In this document: one piece after another, positions 1-11,704 of the stretch
Position numbering within the stretch: the stretch's first letter is position 1
How the letters are laid out: each line of letters opens with the position of its first letter
Notes under the pieces: model-generated
Told to the model about the DNA's origin: nothing
Databases searched by the model: none
What the model saw: only the letters and a program-made list of their open reading frames with translations
Program-made: the position numbers and the translations under genes
NCBI GenBank assembly: GCA_037178975.1
Contig: JASJZH010000005.1
Span: 3,410,001-3,474,000, forward strand
DNA from: Oscheius tipulae
Lineage: Eukaryota > Nematoda > Chromadorea > Rhabditida > Rhabditidae
Length of the DNA: 64,000 nucleotides
Direction of reading: 5' to 3'

Positions 1-178
1 ATTAACACCCAAAAAGCTGACAGGTCATTTCATATCAAGAGACAATGGAACAAGCCAGATGTGGAGGAAACTGCTACTAGGGAAGCGACGAAGCCGCCTG
101 TTATCAATTTTAAGCTAAGACTAAACGGGGTGCGAAGCTGCTGTCAGCAGCTAGTACAAGAAAAGCTTTACATACAAG

Positions 179-184
179 TTTATT
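179..184 (-). promoter_or_regulatory. Poly(A) signal of the BTB-Kelch gene
   Basis: AATAAA is read on the minus strand about 265 bases past the stop codon of the BTB-Kelch gene. It is the first canonical signal downstream and would give a short 3' UTR. Nothing else is recognised in positions 1-447. Confidence 0.6.
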
Positions 185-447
185 TCGACTGATCAGTGTC
201 GTTCACAGCCATGTTCAAGAGAAAAACCAGAAGGGGAGAAGAAAGAGAGTGAAAGGATAATGTACAAAAGACTTGAGTGAAATGTGTGTGCTGATAGAAG
301 GTGGAAAAAACTCAACAATAGTATACTAGAAGATTCTGTGAATATGAATATGAACAGACACCGCAATGAGGCACATGAATATACAGAAATCCTACTAAAA
401 AATCTTGAGGGAGAGACTCGTAATTTGGTGGGACCATGTTTCGAACT

Positions 448-3400
448 CTATGAAGCAGTAGCTACCGGGGTCGGACAGGATGCCTGACTGATCTGCTCCT
501 CGTCTAGTTCATCGACTTCCAGAAGCTCGTTATTGCCCGTCTGCTGCCAATTCCTCCAACCGACTGCTTCTGTCTCGAGCAGTTCAATCGAGTTCAGAAA
601 CTGGTTGCCGTTGAAGCCGCCGATCGCGTAGATGACATTTCCAGCCGTCACAACGGCGTGGGTGTTTGCTCTGAAACAAGGTTTTAGGTTTGTAGGAACA
701 GTTGTCTCAGAAGGGTGCGCAGTAGTGTCTGTCTGTCGTCATGACTGTACGATGTCAAACCATGTCAAGTTCTGTCCTGCTGGTTTTTCAAAGTCACAAA
801 CCTAGGCATCGTCAGTGGCGGTCCCGGTCTCCAGGTAGCATTAGGATGGTCCAAAACTTCAACTGTGGACAAGGACTGAGACCCATCGTGTCCTCCGATG
901 ACATACAGACTGTCTCTGACCACGGCCACGGCACATCCTCTTCTTGGTTGTCTGAGCTTGGCCAATTGTCTCCAGCTGTTCGTCTTTGGATCGTAAGCCT
1001 CGACCGTGTCCATGCAGGCCCATCTGTCACAGCCAGCCGCGGCAATGACCAGTCCTTTCCAGGAAATGACTCCGGCCTGGTAGCGTGGGAATTCCATCGA
1101 GGGGATCTGTTCCCATTGCTATAAAGAGCTGATTGATGTAAAGAGTAGGGTCTCACCTCCATTCCCTCGGTGAAGCGTTCGCATTCTCCCATGACAACCT
1201 GGTCGGAGCTGCCTCCAACGCAGTAGACATAGCCATCCAGAGCTGCGCAGCCATTGTGGCTTCGGGCCTTTCTCAAGGAGGCAATCGTCTCCCATTTGTC
1301 GCCCCTGGGATCGTACATCTCGCACGACTTCAAATCGTGGTTTCCGTTGCTTCCAGCCACGGCATAAACCTTCCCGTTCAGAACGGCACTATCGAATCTA
1401 CCGCGCTCATCCAGCATCGACTTCAAGGAACGCCATTCTCCGCGGACTGGGTCGTATTCTTCGACAGTTTTCAGGCACTCTCCACGATCGTAGCCACCTA
1501 AATTTAGTGTTTTATAGACTGCGAGGAATAAGGTTACCACAGACGATGATTTTTCCATTGAGAAAGGAGGCTCCAATGGAACAGCGAGCTCCGCTCATAG
1601 TGGCCAAGGGTGTTCGCTGTGTCCCGGTCGAACTGATGAGTCTGTTCAGGAGATGGTTATTCTTCGGCAGTTCTCCTCCGCTGTTAGACCGGGGCTTCGA
1701 CAGTTCATCATCGTCGGTCAGCTGGATACTCAGGGCAACCAGTCGACGGTAGAGGACGACCAGGGCCACGAAGTAGTCGGCTAAAATAGACTGGATAAAA
1801 CCAGAAAGATTGATCTTCCCCGTAGGAACTGAGCAGAGAGAAAGAGAAGAACTGAGAAAAGGACCTTTAGAGAGGAAAGATCTTGCATGCAACTTTGGAC
1901 TCCCCTTTTCAATTAGACAAAAATTAGCATACAAGCTGTTTGATGGGTTGCGACGAGTCGGGTCTCGATGATCTCCTGAGGATCACTTTCTTCCGTTCCG
2001 ACCGAGTCCAGACTCTCTGTCGAGTTGTACTTTACCTAAACCTCTCATATGCTAAACTTCATGAGAAGAAGCTCACATTAGGCATTCGACTGGCATTCAG
2101 ACGAACCGGAACCGCTCCATTGACTCTGTGCTGGACAGGGGCTACTGCAGCTGTCTCAGCTTGCCTAAACTTTTCATTTTTGGAAGATAACCAAACTCAC
2201 GATGTCACAGTCTTAGCCACATCCTTGCCACTCCTCTTGTAGTCCTGGATAATGTCGCAGCTGCCGACAGAGGAACGGTCATCCATGTCGGCACAGTCAG
2301 CCAGTCTCTCATCGTCCTCCAAATACAGCAGATGAGTCTTGGCTGTCAGGAGATCCAGAGAGTGCTCAACTCTGTCATGAGGGATGTGATCAAAGTATTC
2401 GAGTGCTCTGTCAGCCCAAGTCTGCCCATTGTCTCCAGAAACCTTGATCTCATCACCAGGACCGATGATTCTAACCTGAAATCACTCTTCATCTCAACTA
2501 TTAAAGCCTTTTCTTTGTGGCCTAAGTGACATGTTAGGAGGTCGGAATGGCTTACAGAACAAGGAGTCAGATTTGAAGTGAATATAAAAAAGAAAGACAA
2601 AGAAACCGACTCAATGGTTTTGAGTAACAGGATGATAGGATAACATCGGAGTCAAAAGTAGTTCGGCTGACAAGGAGTGTACAAGAGAGGAACATTGACA
2701 CATTTGAGATCTTAGAAATGCAGAGTGTGGGTATCAGGAGGACAGACTCAATGGGCAACTGGACAAAACCTGGCATAGCTCGTTGATGGGCTCTACTCAA
2801 ATCACAAGGTCTGGACAAGAACTGGACAGTCTGACAGGGCAGAATCAATAGTAAAGAGTGATTGGTACAGAAGGGACAGACCAAGCGAGCCGTGTAAGAA
2901 TGTACCAGGCAACGTTGATAGGATTATCAAGATAACAGTCTGGGTTTCCTAGTTCCTCTCTAGCAGTATAATCATACCCACCTTGATACATGGAAGCTGT
3001 GTGAACTCGACACTGTCGTTGACGATGTCAGCTATACTCTCCCGAATAAACCGATCCACTTTTCCCATAAGATGTGTATCATTGTTAAAGTTGGCCTGTT
3101 TCCTGATCCCAATACAGTTCTTGATGTTCAGATTGTCTGCAAGATAGGTAGCACAGGCACGGACGACTGGCAGCATTTGAAGAGCAAAGGCAGTCTTGTA
3201 CAGTTCCGCCACCTTCTTGGAACTGATCTCAAGCTTCTGTGTATAGGCAAAGTTGACCAAGGCATCGAAACAGTCGAAATCAGTGGAGGCAAACTCGAAA
3301 TAGGCCATTGGCTGCTTGGAATTGTTGTTCTAAAATCCTGACTACCAAATTTTTGGGTCGATCTACCTGTTGAGCTTGACTGAAGGAGGGCGGAGAGCCA

Positions 3401-4859
3401 TTGACAGCCGGCGTGGACGGAACTGAATAGGATTCATAGTCCCCTAGCTCTTGACTCTGTTACCACTTCCATTCTCGTCTTCCTCTTTCACGAACATGTC
3501 GAGAAGAGCCGGAGAGACGGCAGCCAGGACGATTTTGTGTGCAAAGATCTCACGCTCCTTGACGAAAAGAACAACATCACAGAGTTCGCGATTCGTTCGG
3601 AATGTGTTGAGTTTTTCGAGGAGTTCCGTCTGGAAATGGACTTGTTTCCACGTGTTTCTTTCTATTTTGGCTCCAGTCCAGCTCCCGGTTTATTTGTCTG
3701 TTTATCTTCCGAGTGCCTCAAAGATTGCCTCAGCCTCTTGAAGGTCAAACTCTGACCTCATTCCTTGCGAAACTAGACACTCACCTTGACACTGGGATCC
3801 TTGAGAGTCAGAAGGTAGTCTTCTCTCTCGTCCAGCGTCTCCTGTCCCCACTTGTCTGTCTCGTCAGCTCGCATCGAAACAGCCGACCGCGATCTCTTCG
3901 GAATCAGAGTCGGCGCGTCGCCCTGAAAAAGTCTCTCGTGTTGCTATGCAAGAAATTAGAAGAGGAAATGGGCTTCAGTGGATACGGGAGAGAGTAAGAG
4001 TGAGCGACCCGATCGGGGACCGAGTCAAGCTCAAACGAAACTCTTTGTCAACACGGCTTTTGAGGGGTGGGACTGGTGCGGAGGAATGGGTGTGGGGGTC
4101 AAGACAGAATTGGTCAGACTGATCATCCCCAGTGTTTTGATGTTTTTGCAAGAAGACCTGTTGGTTTTCCAAGACTCAAAGGAAACCAAAGTCTAGGGAA
4201 ATCATTGAAAACGGGAAACTCTCCAAAACATGACATGCCCAAGTGTACAAAAGTACGACAACGGTAAGGGGTCACACATAAGGAAAGAGTTTCCGGTCAA
4301 CTCCCCTTGTATTTTCCATTCTTTAGCCTCTATTGTTTCTAACTCTATTTGGTCCGATACTTGTGTCAAGACGTCAAGGTCAGGTTGGATATGTCAGTCC
4401 AACTGAGACTTTTGATATGCCCCCAGAATATAAGGGACCACTGGAAGAACTAAACTCATTGTAGATAGTTCTGTCTCAGAGCACAAAATTTGCCCTAGGT
4501 AGCTAACATATTGTCTTTCATCATCCCCTTGTTTTCTTCGTTTCCAAAAAATTGCAGCTGGGTCGTCGAGTTAAAACATCTTGCTGTTGCTAGGCGACTT
4601 CTGTTTAGACACAAGGCTCGAAAATAGCCCTCACATACTTTGTTATTTCGCTCTAGGCTGACTCTTGTCTCACCCCCAGTCACCATTTCATCGACGTTGG
4701 AAACGGGAAAACACCTGCTGATAATTGTCGTCTCGTCACATGAATGTGAAAGACCCTGGGCTCATCAAAAATGGGGTGACTGACCTTCTTGACCTGATCG
4801 TCCATCCTGGCAATGGAAACCTGTCGTTTCGGCTGCTCCAGCGTGTCCACGCGACTCAT
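448..4859 (-). CDS. BTB-BACK-Kelch protein, IVNS1ABP (NS1-binding protein) orthologue-like
   Basis: Twelve exons: 4859-4785, 3922-3785, 3629-3464, 3422-3367, 3329-2982, 2475-2201, 2164-2077, 2035-1933, 1780-1538, 1497-1157, 1118-802, 670-448. All junctions are GT/AG and keep phase, giving about 790 residues. A BTB domain lies near residues 72-200 (CDVVLFV...FAHKIVLAAVSPALL), split by a Ser/Pro linker; a BACK-like region follows (LPCIKV). A low-complexity linker leads to five or six Kelch repeats near residues 445-770 (GGYDRGECLKTVEEYDP, IGGHDGSQSLSTVE, IGGFNGNQFLNSIE). The order and the block LNGKIIVCGGYDRGECLKTVE match the IVNS1ABP family, an actin-binding/Cullin-3 adaptor type protein. The human protein is about 640 residues, so this one is longer, mainly in linkers. 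The 5' UTR starts at an acceptor near 4935. The Cullin-3 role is inferred from the family; other KLHL proteins are less likely. Confidence 0.88.
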
Positions 4860-7413
4860 ATTGAACGACGATCGACGAACGGTCGGACAAGCTTCGGTGC
4901 GGTCGTCTGTCGGATAACTACCGCCGGAGCCGAGGCTGAAACTTTACAATGAGGAAGAGAGTTTATATAGGGAGAAAGAAAGACATTGTGCCCGCTGGCA
5001 CAACGAAAACAAACACTCAACAGTGGGGGTCTATTGGTCGGAAAGCAGTCGGGTTTTTTAATATGATTCAATCATTGTTACGTGGTAAACGAGAGAAAAG
5101 ATGAGAAGAGTGAGTGGGGAACACATCCTCGTTAATCCGAGCAAAAAGAGTGGCATTATTATAACTGGCAACCACTTAATCATCAAGATACTGCTGTTTA
5201 CAGTCCTCTTTGAATAATACATTGTATGGCTTCTCTCATTGGGTACTAAGTCAAGAAATTTGAACTCAAATGGGCAGGAGAACATATAAGGATCTTGGAT
5301 GAGCGGTTCGATAACCTGGTCCCCAGTAGCAGTTTTCTCCTTGTCCCATTGTCTTTTGACATGAAATGACTTTTCAGCGTTTTTGGATATTAGTGTTGAT
5401 ATGCAATTGTGCGGACACCATAACAGACGGATGGATGGACACCATTGCGCTTTAGTAAAGAAAGATTTTGTGGGCCCAGTCAGGGCAAAAGCGCTTCCTA
5501 GATTGCGAAATCCTTGTTTACTCTGGCTCATAAATGCTGGCCAGATTCTCACTAGTAGCCTTCCCGCCCAAAAGTAACCAACCTGAATGACGGCGTCGCA
5601 ACTGACATATTTAGTAGTACAATTCAGAAAGTGAGAGTCTCAGGCAACTGATTAGGATCAGTTCGAATGAGAGAGACAGTGTGCACTCTCAGATGCGTTT
5701 GAAAATAGAGGCGGCGGCAGAAAGGGTGAAGGGAATCGTGTAAACAGCACGTGGTGACCAATAACATTGCAAGAGGAAGAAACATTTTGGGCTCGGGGAG
5801 TAAAGAGAGAAGTCAGTCTTTTGGGAAAAACGATAACTCAATCTGATCAGCGACCTTATAAGCGGGGAAAAAGACTATTTCGGCGAAAAGATAAGGAACC
5901 TAGAGGAGGCTTGAATTTGACGTCTCCCTGTTATCTTTTTGATGAAAAATTGTCCGTGGAACATTATACAGCAGAACAAAACGCGCTGCAGAGTTTTCAG
6001 TCAATGAGACCAGACGGAAAACAGAACCAATGAGAGTAGGAAACTTTGACCTGGTAGGGGGGAACTGATTGATGTGGGGACGAGAAATGACTGGGAGAAT
6101 GAGTAGGTCATAGGTCAAACATTGAGGGAGAGTCATGGGGATGAGTCAAAAGAGCAATCTCTTCCAAAACTGTCGAAGTCTAGATCCTACATTTCTTGCT
6201 ATTTGTGCTCAAATCGATGTCTTTCGGATCTCCAGGCAATTCTAGAGATTTCCTGCTCAATTTCTACCTTCCAAAAACAACTTTATAGTCTAAAAAGAAA
6301 GTGAACTGGTAATAAGAAGGGGAGTATGAGCCAAGCGAGATTCTGAATGATTTTCGAGGCCCTTGAATGGTGGGTGATTCCGAATCTCTGAAACCCATCT
6401 AGACAGATGCTGCATTGAAATAGGATGACTGAAAGTGATGTGGCGGTCAGAGAAAGAGCAGCTGTTCGTCGAAAAGGCGATCGCAGTGTTGAAACAAGTT
6501 TTTTTTTTCGGAGAACAGAGAAGAAAGATCAGCTTTCGTTAGAATCCTCCTATATATAGAGTCATTTCAATGACGGTTACAGATCGAACGACCCGAAATA
6601 CAAAGAGTCTCATGACCGTTCGACCGACGTAATTGGAACAAGCCGGTTCACGGCTTCCGCCATCTTGATCTGATGCCACACAGCCCACGCATCAAGCGTC
6701 AAGGCGAAAAAGATCTGTCTAATGAGAGAAAATGGAAAGGAAGCTAGGGAGGTGACACGGGTGAGGCAAAAGATCTTCGCAGTACTTTGGCCTTTTTTGT
6801 TGCGGGACCAACAGACAAGAGACTGAGATTTGTGACAGTGTTGGATACTCAGCCAAGCAAATCCGAAACCAAATCGGCGGGAAGAGATTGAGTAGTCATA
6901 CCCGTACGAGCTACCTGAAAATCACCAAAAAAAGTAAAGGACTGCAGCTTCCGGGAGCTGAACAGACTACAGGCTGATAAAAGGCTGAATAGGAAAGGCG
7001 AGCTGATGAAAAGTGAATTCGTTCAGAAATCATCATGTCCGGATGATCAAGGAACCCGTACTTTGTAGTAACTTCCTTGTTTTTTGTTGTTGCATCTGAA
7101 TGCGGGCTGATAGGCGACGACAAGTAGGGGGAGGGGAAGACTGGCGCCAAATCGAATTTGAAGGTTGGGGCCCGAATACCTGTTTAGAGGGTGGTACATT
7201 TGAACAGACCTGCCTTTCGCGGGCAGGAGAAGGAGCAGCTGCTCCATGACAACGAGTCAATGTGCTAGGTCGAGCAATAAATGTAAATTGACAGATGGAA
7301 ATCAGACCTCTTTTTTAATATTCGAACAAAAAGGCGAATCGTTGACCGTTTGGCAACAATCGAGCGAAAAAATGGCGCCACAGAGACCGTAAAGCAAACA
7401 ATCAGGAAAAGAG

Positions 7414-7429
7414 TCTCTCTCTCTCTCTC
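7414..7429. repeat. CT microsatellite
   Basis: Eight consecutive CT dinucleotides. Similar tracts occur near 15190-15205, 26908-26926, 43842-43866 and 44661-44676 (as GA). They look like ordinary simple repeats. Confidence 0.9.
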
Positions 7430-8561
7430 GTCCTATCTCAAAAAGTACTATTACACTCTGACCGATTCCCCTCTGACCGACTCAAGATAACAGGGCAAAA
7501 AGTGGACTAATCGTAGGAAGACACTTGTCAATGGAGAGAGCGAGGGAAAGGTTGTAAAGGGCAACGAGTGAGAGAGACAATGACTCGACATGTTGGGCAG
7601 AGAGACAGTGGGCTGGGGAATACCATCGCGGAGACAGACCAGACATAATACAGAGACAGGCTGCAGACAGAATAGCAGGATTTTTCCAGCCATGCCGTCC
7701 CGGCAGACCAGGAATCTGTAAAGGAGAATCAAATTAAGACGAACTTGGGTCTCAGCCGAGATGGTACAGGAGAGAGCATCTCTTAACTAGAGCCACATTC
7801 AAGAAGATACGAGCAAGCCACCTACTCAAGGCTCGTCTAACGTAAATCGAGAGTAGAGAACCAGGAAATGAGGAAGAAGATTAGAGCTGGGAAGCCCCTA
7901 GATCAACTGACGAAAGAGGCCTGACTACGAAATTGTGAGGCCGAGGGCTGTCTGAATGAGTAACGCAGCTGACGTGGAAACTACCTTCAGTTAATACAAG
8001 ATGAGGACATTTGTAAGCGAGTTGAACACGACACCAGCTCTCTATCTAGCTTGCTTCAGATGCTAAGGACACACTCTGACTCTCAGATTTCAGACAAAGA
8101 CGGTACGTTTCAACACTTTCGTAACATGGATCATTTGGAGAGAAAACTGCGTTTTCGGACCAATACTGGTTCCAAAAACCCTGCAACTGGACCCTACTCC
8201 GAGAGACAAGAAAGATAAGGGTTCGATAACCCAGACGGTCATCTGTTTGACCCGTCGTTTGACCTTGATTCTTTGAGTCTGGAGACACTGTGGTCAGCGG
8301 AGAGAAACATGAGTCGGCCGAAACAGCTGGTCCGAGTGATGGACACCCCCAAATGCTGGGATCAACCCATCCAGACTATTGATCTCTTGGATGAGATTTA
8401 TGCATATGTGAATCACAATTTGTGGTCTTTGGAGCTTGACTACTGAATTTACGAAGGAAATTAGAGAATTAAGTGCTCAGAAAGCAAAGACCTTCCCAAA
8501 AAAGACAGTGTAATGAGGCAGACGAATCAGCTGCAAAAAGAGGACTTGCTGATGGATTGAG

Positions 8562-8667
8562 GGTGGAGCGAGGAAAGCCGGAGAGAGCATTCTGAATGCG
8601 GAGAGTGGAGAGCCTAGCGACGATGGTCGATACGCGACGGCTACTACTGACTGGGGGGAGGCTTGAC
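8562..8667 (+). repeat. 106-bp dispersed direct repeat, copy 1
   Basis: The stretch from GTGGAGCGAGGAAAGCCGG to GGGGGGAGGCTTGAC recurs at 10433-10539 in the same orientation with roughly 90 percent identity and a few small gaps. The surrounding sequence does not match. The copies flank the small coiled-coil gene. No terminal repeats or transposase are seen, so its class is unknown. Confidence 0.85.
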
Positions 8668-9290
8668 ACATTTTTCAGCGAGACCGATGAAACAAGAGAC
8701 AAATGGGAGTGCCCATTGTTTGGCCGATGGGGCAAACATGTGGAGGGTCAAGCACATTGTACAGTGTCCTTTCTCAAAAATCGTTTATTTGATCGACTAT
8801 ACCTGCTTCTACTTGGCTACTACTTATTCCAGAAAATCGACTCATCCGAATAATCGTTATGATTCATCTCCATGCGGTTCTGCATTTCTGGAAACGAAAC
8901 AGTTAGATTCGGTTATCTTTTATGTGAACCAATACAAGTCAAGGAATATCATCTGATGAACTCGCAGGTCAGTTTTGGTCTCATAATCAGTACCAGAAGT
9001 TTGCTACTGGTGTTCCACAAAAAGATCAGTGACTGGTGCATCGTAGACGACAGATACGCTAGAGGAATTCAGAGCTATTGGGTAGAAGAGCAGGGCTATG
9101 GAGTTACAGGTTATGTTGTGCGAGATGTGAGAGAACTAGAGGGGACCTTGGGAGAAAGATTCGGGAAGGGAAAGGGATCAGACGACGAAGGGTAGTAGAC
9201 ACAGAGTAAGATTTAGCTCAACTAGGAAGAATACTGTATTAGTCTCGTCTATCAGAGTATGAGACAACCGATTAAAGGGAAAGGGAGGTT

Positions 9291-9794
9291 TCAGGGACTA
9301 CAGGAGGACAGTTTGGTATGTGTCAGATTAAGGCCAGTTACCCATAAGAAAGATAAGAAGGACCTACTTGAGAAGGCGAGTCGCAGGACGGCAAAGCTCT
9401 TGTGCAGATTCTCCATCTCATTCTGGACGTATTGGCTCGGTATCTGATGTTTCGTCTTCTCCATCACATCGCAAGCCGTCTTCAATCTCTTCTGGGCGAT
9501 CGTCAGAGCCTCGCGCAGCTCGATACTCCCGTAGCAGGTGGGAATCTCGAAGTCGAGCGTTACCTTCTTCTCTTTCTCCTCCACCTTCTTCGTCTTCTTG
9601 TGGACGAGCTTCGACGTCGAGTGGCTCTTGCTGCAGCTCTTTTCGCCAGCCGGACTCGCTATGGTCTTCATCGTCTTGGTCCTAGCAGTCGTTCCCGTGG
9701 CCGAGGCGACGGCCTTTCTCAGCTCTTCCGATTCGTGCGACAGCTGCTTCTGCAGATTCTTTATCAGCGACTCCAGTTCCACTACTTCGCTCAT
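9291..9794 (-). CDS. Small coiled-coil protein, unidentified
   Basis: The reading frame starts at the ATG ending at 9794, directly after the acceptor AATTCAG, and runs 167 residues. A 41-base intron (9795-9835) and an upstream exon reaching about 9905 appear to be 5' UTR, because that exon's ATG is out of frame with this one. Residues 3-30 form a heptad-like helix (VVELESLIKNLQKQL), followed by a basic Ser/Thr/Lys-rich stretch (40-80) and a second helical segment (IELREALTIAQKRLKTA). A possible donor (GTAGGT near residue 142) could replace the last 25 residues, which look less protein-like, with a downstream exon I could not find. No family is recognised; a role in a larger complex is only a guess. 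Confidence 0.6.
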   Translation of the reverse strand: MSEVVELESLIKNLQKQLSHESEELRKAVASATGTTARTKTMKTIASPAGEKSCSKSHSTSKLVHKKTKKVEEKEKKVTLDFEIPTCYGSIELREALTIAQKRLKTACDVMEKTKHQIPSQYVQNEMENLHKSFAVLRLAFSSRSFLSFLWVTGLNLTHTKLSSCSP

Positions 9795-9905
9795 CTGAAT
9801 TCTTGATTTAGGCAGAGCTTGGTAGCACACTAACCTTTTCCCAGAGAGTAGTTGCCTTCGATTGGATACGCTCTCTTTCTTAATTAGGTCCTTCCAAGTT
9901 TCCAA

Positions 9906-10681
9906 ACTTTGTTATTAGATCACCAAGAAAATTTTTTTGCTGTCTAATTACGTTCTAAAAGGGAATTTTATTGGCCTCGACTCGTCCATCATACGGTTCC
10001 AGAGCAAACTTCTCGGGTAGGTCCTCTCTCCCAGTCTCTCTCTAATGATCAACTCCCAGAAACAAGAGCTGCTACGACCAGGAGCAGCTAGAGTAACGCC
10101 CAGACACTCTATCCCGGTACTTTTTCCCTCTTCGATATCATGTATTGTTGCCCCTCCCCATTTTCCTGTCTCAAATCTCGCGGGTACGCAGTCACGTACG
10201 CGTGCACTTTTGCCGTGACGCCATTTTTTATTTGGCATTGATTTTTTGTATCTTACGGACGCCCGAGAGAGCTGCAAGTATTTTTCTGTTGATTTCTTAC
10301 AATAATTGCTGTGCATAGTTCCGATAAATTTGAACATAAACCCTTCTTGTGTTTTTTTCGAGTTTGAGTCCATTTCGCTTAGAAAAACTCGTCCAGCAGG
10401 AATTGTCATCCCTGAGAAACTCACTCTCCCGGCGTGGAGCGAGGAAAGCCGGAGAGAGCATTCTGAAAGCGGATAGAGGAGCCTAGCAACGATGGTCGAT
10501 ACACGACGGTTACTACGGTTGACTGGGGGGAGGCTTGACCCACTTGACTCTCTTGACTCTCCGTTTTTTATTATTGCCACATTGCAACAAGCATTTGGAC
10601 ATCCTTATTGCGTAAGTTTTTTAAATCTTTCTTATCTTAAAAGCAATTGTAAATTACCTAATTAACTGTTTTACTAAATTC
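9906..10681. other. Spacer with repeat; composition shift near 10560
   Basis: An open frame of 210 codons exists on the minus strand at 9948-10580 but runs through the repeat copy and has no motif, so it is not called a gene. Base composition turns clearly AT-rich after about 10560, leading into the intronless ORF. Confidence 0.45.
10433..10539 (+). repeat. 106-bp dispersed direct repeat, copy 2
   Basis: Second copy of the unit at 8562-8667, same orientation, with scattered substitutions and small indels. It ends about 140 bases before the intronless ORF at 10682. Confidence 0.85.
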
Positions 10682-11221
10682 ATGGAGGACATTATAAGAC
10701 AGCTGGAACAGGCGAATCTGAATAATATTGGACGTCGAGATGTAGACGAAGAACGAAAAAGAGAAATCCTCAACGGCCTACAAGCTTTTCCTCAAGCTTT
10801 TAAATTTGTTATAATCGACCAAATTTCTGAAGAGGAAATGGAAGGCTTCAATGACGGACTCATTAAAATACGACGTCTAGTTACCAGTTTTTTCAATCGC
10901 TATGGACAACACGGTTCCCTGAACTGCGGTGCAAATTTGACCTTCTATACCGCAATCCGAGACCGTGTTCATCGACTCTATCCACTCTATCAAGATAATG
11001 ACAACGAGACGACCTATAAGGTAGTTCTGCAATACATCCTCATCCCCATTTTTGCCCTCCCGGAAGCTGGAAATATCCGGGAATTTGACAACCCGAGAGG
11101 TGAAAGAACCTTCTCGAAGATGTGTCTCAATGTTGCGGTCAAACTGACCCTTGACAAGCTCAGCTATATTGATGGCTACTGGCACAAAACGCAACTCGTG
11201 AATTTCCCAAATCGTCAATAA
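10682..11221 (+). CDS. Intronless hypothetical protein in an AT-rich island
   Basis: A single uninterrupted frame encodes 179 residues. The product has a balanced, globular-like composition with an acidic/basic N-terminus (EDIIRQLEQANLNN), a likely buried segment (KVVLQYILIPIFALPEAG) and no signal peptide or membrane helix. All confidently traced genes in the window have introns, while this one has none. Its flanks (about 10560-11560) are distinctly AT-richer than the neighbourhood, and an AATAAA lies about 250 bases past the stop. I recognise no family. Possible origins are a retrocopy, a viral or mobile-element gene, or horizontal transfer; none is shown. That it is a real gene rests on its composition and length. 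Confidence 0.5.
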   Translation: MEDIIRQLEQANLNNIGRRDVDEERKREILNGLQAFPQAFKFVIIDQISEEEMEGFNDGLIKIRRLVTSFFNRYGQHGSLNCGANLTFYTAIRDRVHRLYPLYQDNDNETTYKVVLQYILIPIFALPEAGNIREFDNPRGERTFSKMCLNVAVKLTLDKLSYIDGYWHKTQLVNFPNRQ

Positions 11222-11469
11222 TTTTTTTTTTCGGAAAGACCATATCATGTCCATTTCTTACCAGAGGAGCAGATTTACCACCAAGTTGGATTATCAATTA
11301 TTTCTACTCATATCTGTTTTTTACTTACGTCTAGATTTAAGATACTACATTCTTGATCATTAATTTTATTTAGAAGAGTATCCCTCATAAATATCCCTCT
11401 AAAAATTTTTATCTTCAATTCATTTGCAAGATTTATTATGTCGTAATTTGTCAATGATTTTAACGTTTT

Positions 11470-11475
11470 AATAAA
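11470..11475 (+). promoter_or_regulatory. Poly(A) signal candidate for the intronless ORF
   Basis: AATAAA on the plus strand, about 250 bases downstream of the stop at 11221, in strongly AT-rich sequence where such a hexamer also occurs by chance. Confidence 0.35.
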
Positions 11476-11536
11476 CATTTATAAATAAGCAAAGCTTATC
11501 TAGATATACTGAGCTCTTTTATAAATATAAAAATCG

Positions 11537-11552
11537 CCAGGGTTTTCCCTGG
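11537..11552. repeat. Perfect short hairpin
   Basis: CCAGGG-TTTT-CCCTGG forms a 6-bp stem with a four-base loop. It lies where the AT-rich island ends. It does not fit the histone mRNA stem-loop consensus. Confidence 0.6.
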
Positions 11553-11704
11553 GATTGGGATGAATGTTGGTATGCTGATATCTAATATAGGTATTTTTAC
11601 CCTTGAATTTGACCAAATAATAGATACATATGGATATTCAGATTGACTGATTCCCCTGGAGAGGGGGGGCTGAGCCAGAATGAGTATCGATATACTACTC
11701 TCAC

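Larger units (their letters stand above)
4936..9290. other. Intergenic DNA, no supported gene
   Basis: No reading frame here shows domain sense plus splice signals. A 164-codon open frame on the minus strand at 5058-5552 has no recognisable motif and random-looking composition. The stretch holds a CT microsatellite near 7414-7429 and the first copy of the 106-bp repeat at 8562-8667. Part of 4860-5700 is the presumed promoter of the BTB-Kelch gene. Confidence 0.5.

Noticed and set aside
5058-5552. 164-codon minus-strand open frame
   Set aside because: No domain, no conserved-looking segment and no splice context; composition fits a chance frame.
9948-10580. 210-codon minus-strand open frame
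   Set aside because: It runs straight through the dispersed 106-bp repeat and shows no motif; a chance frame or repeat-derived sequence is more likely.
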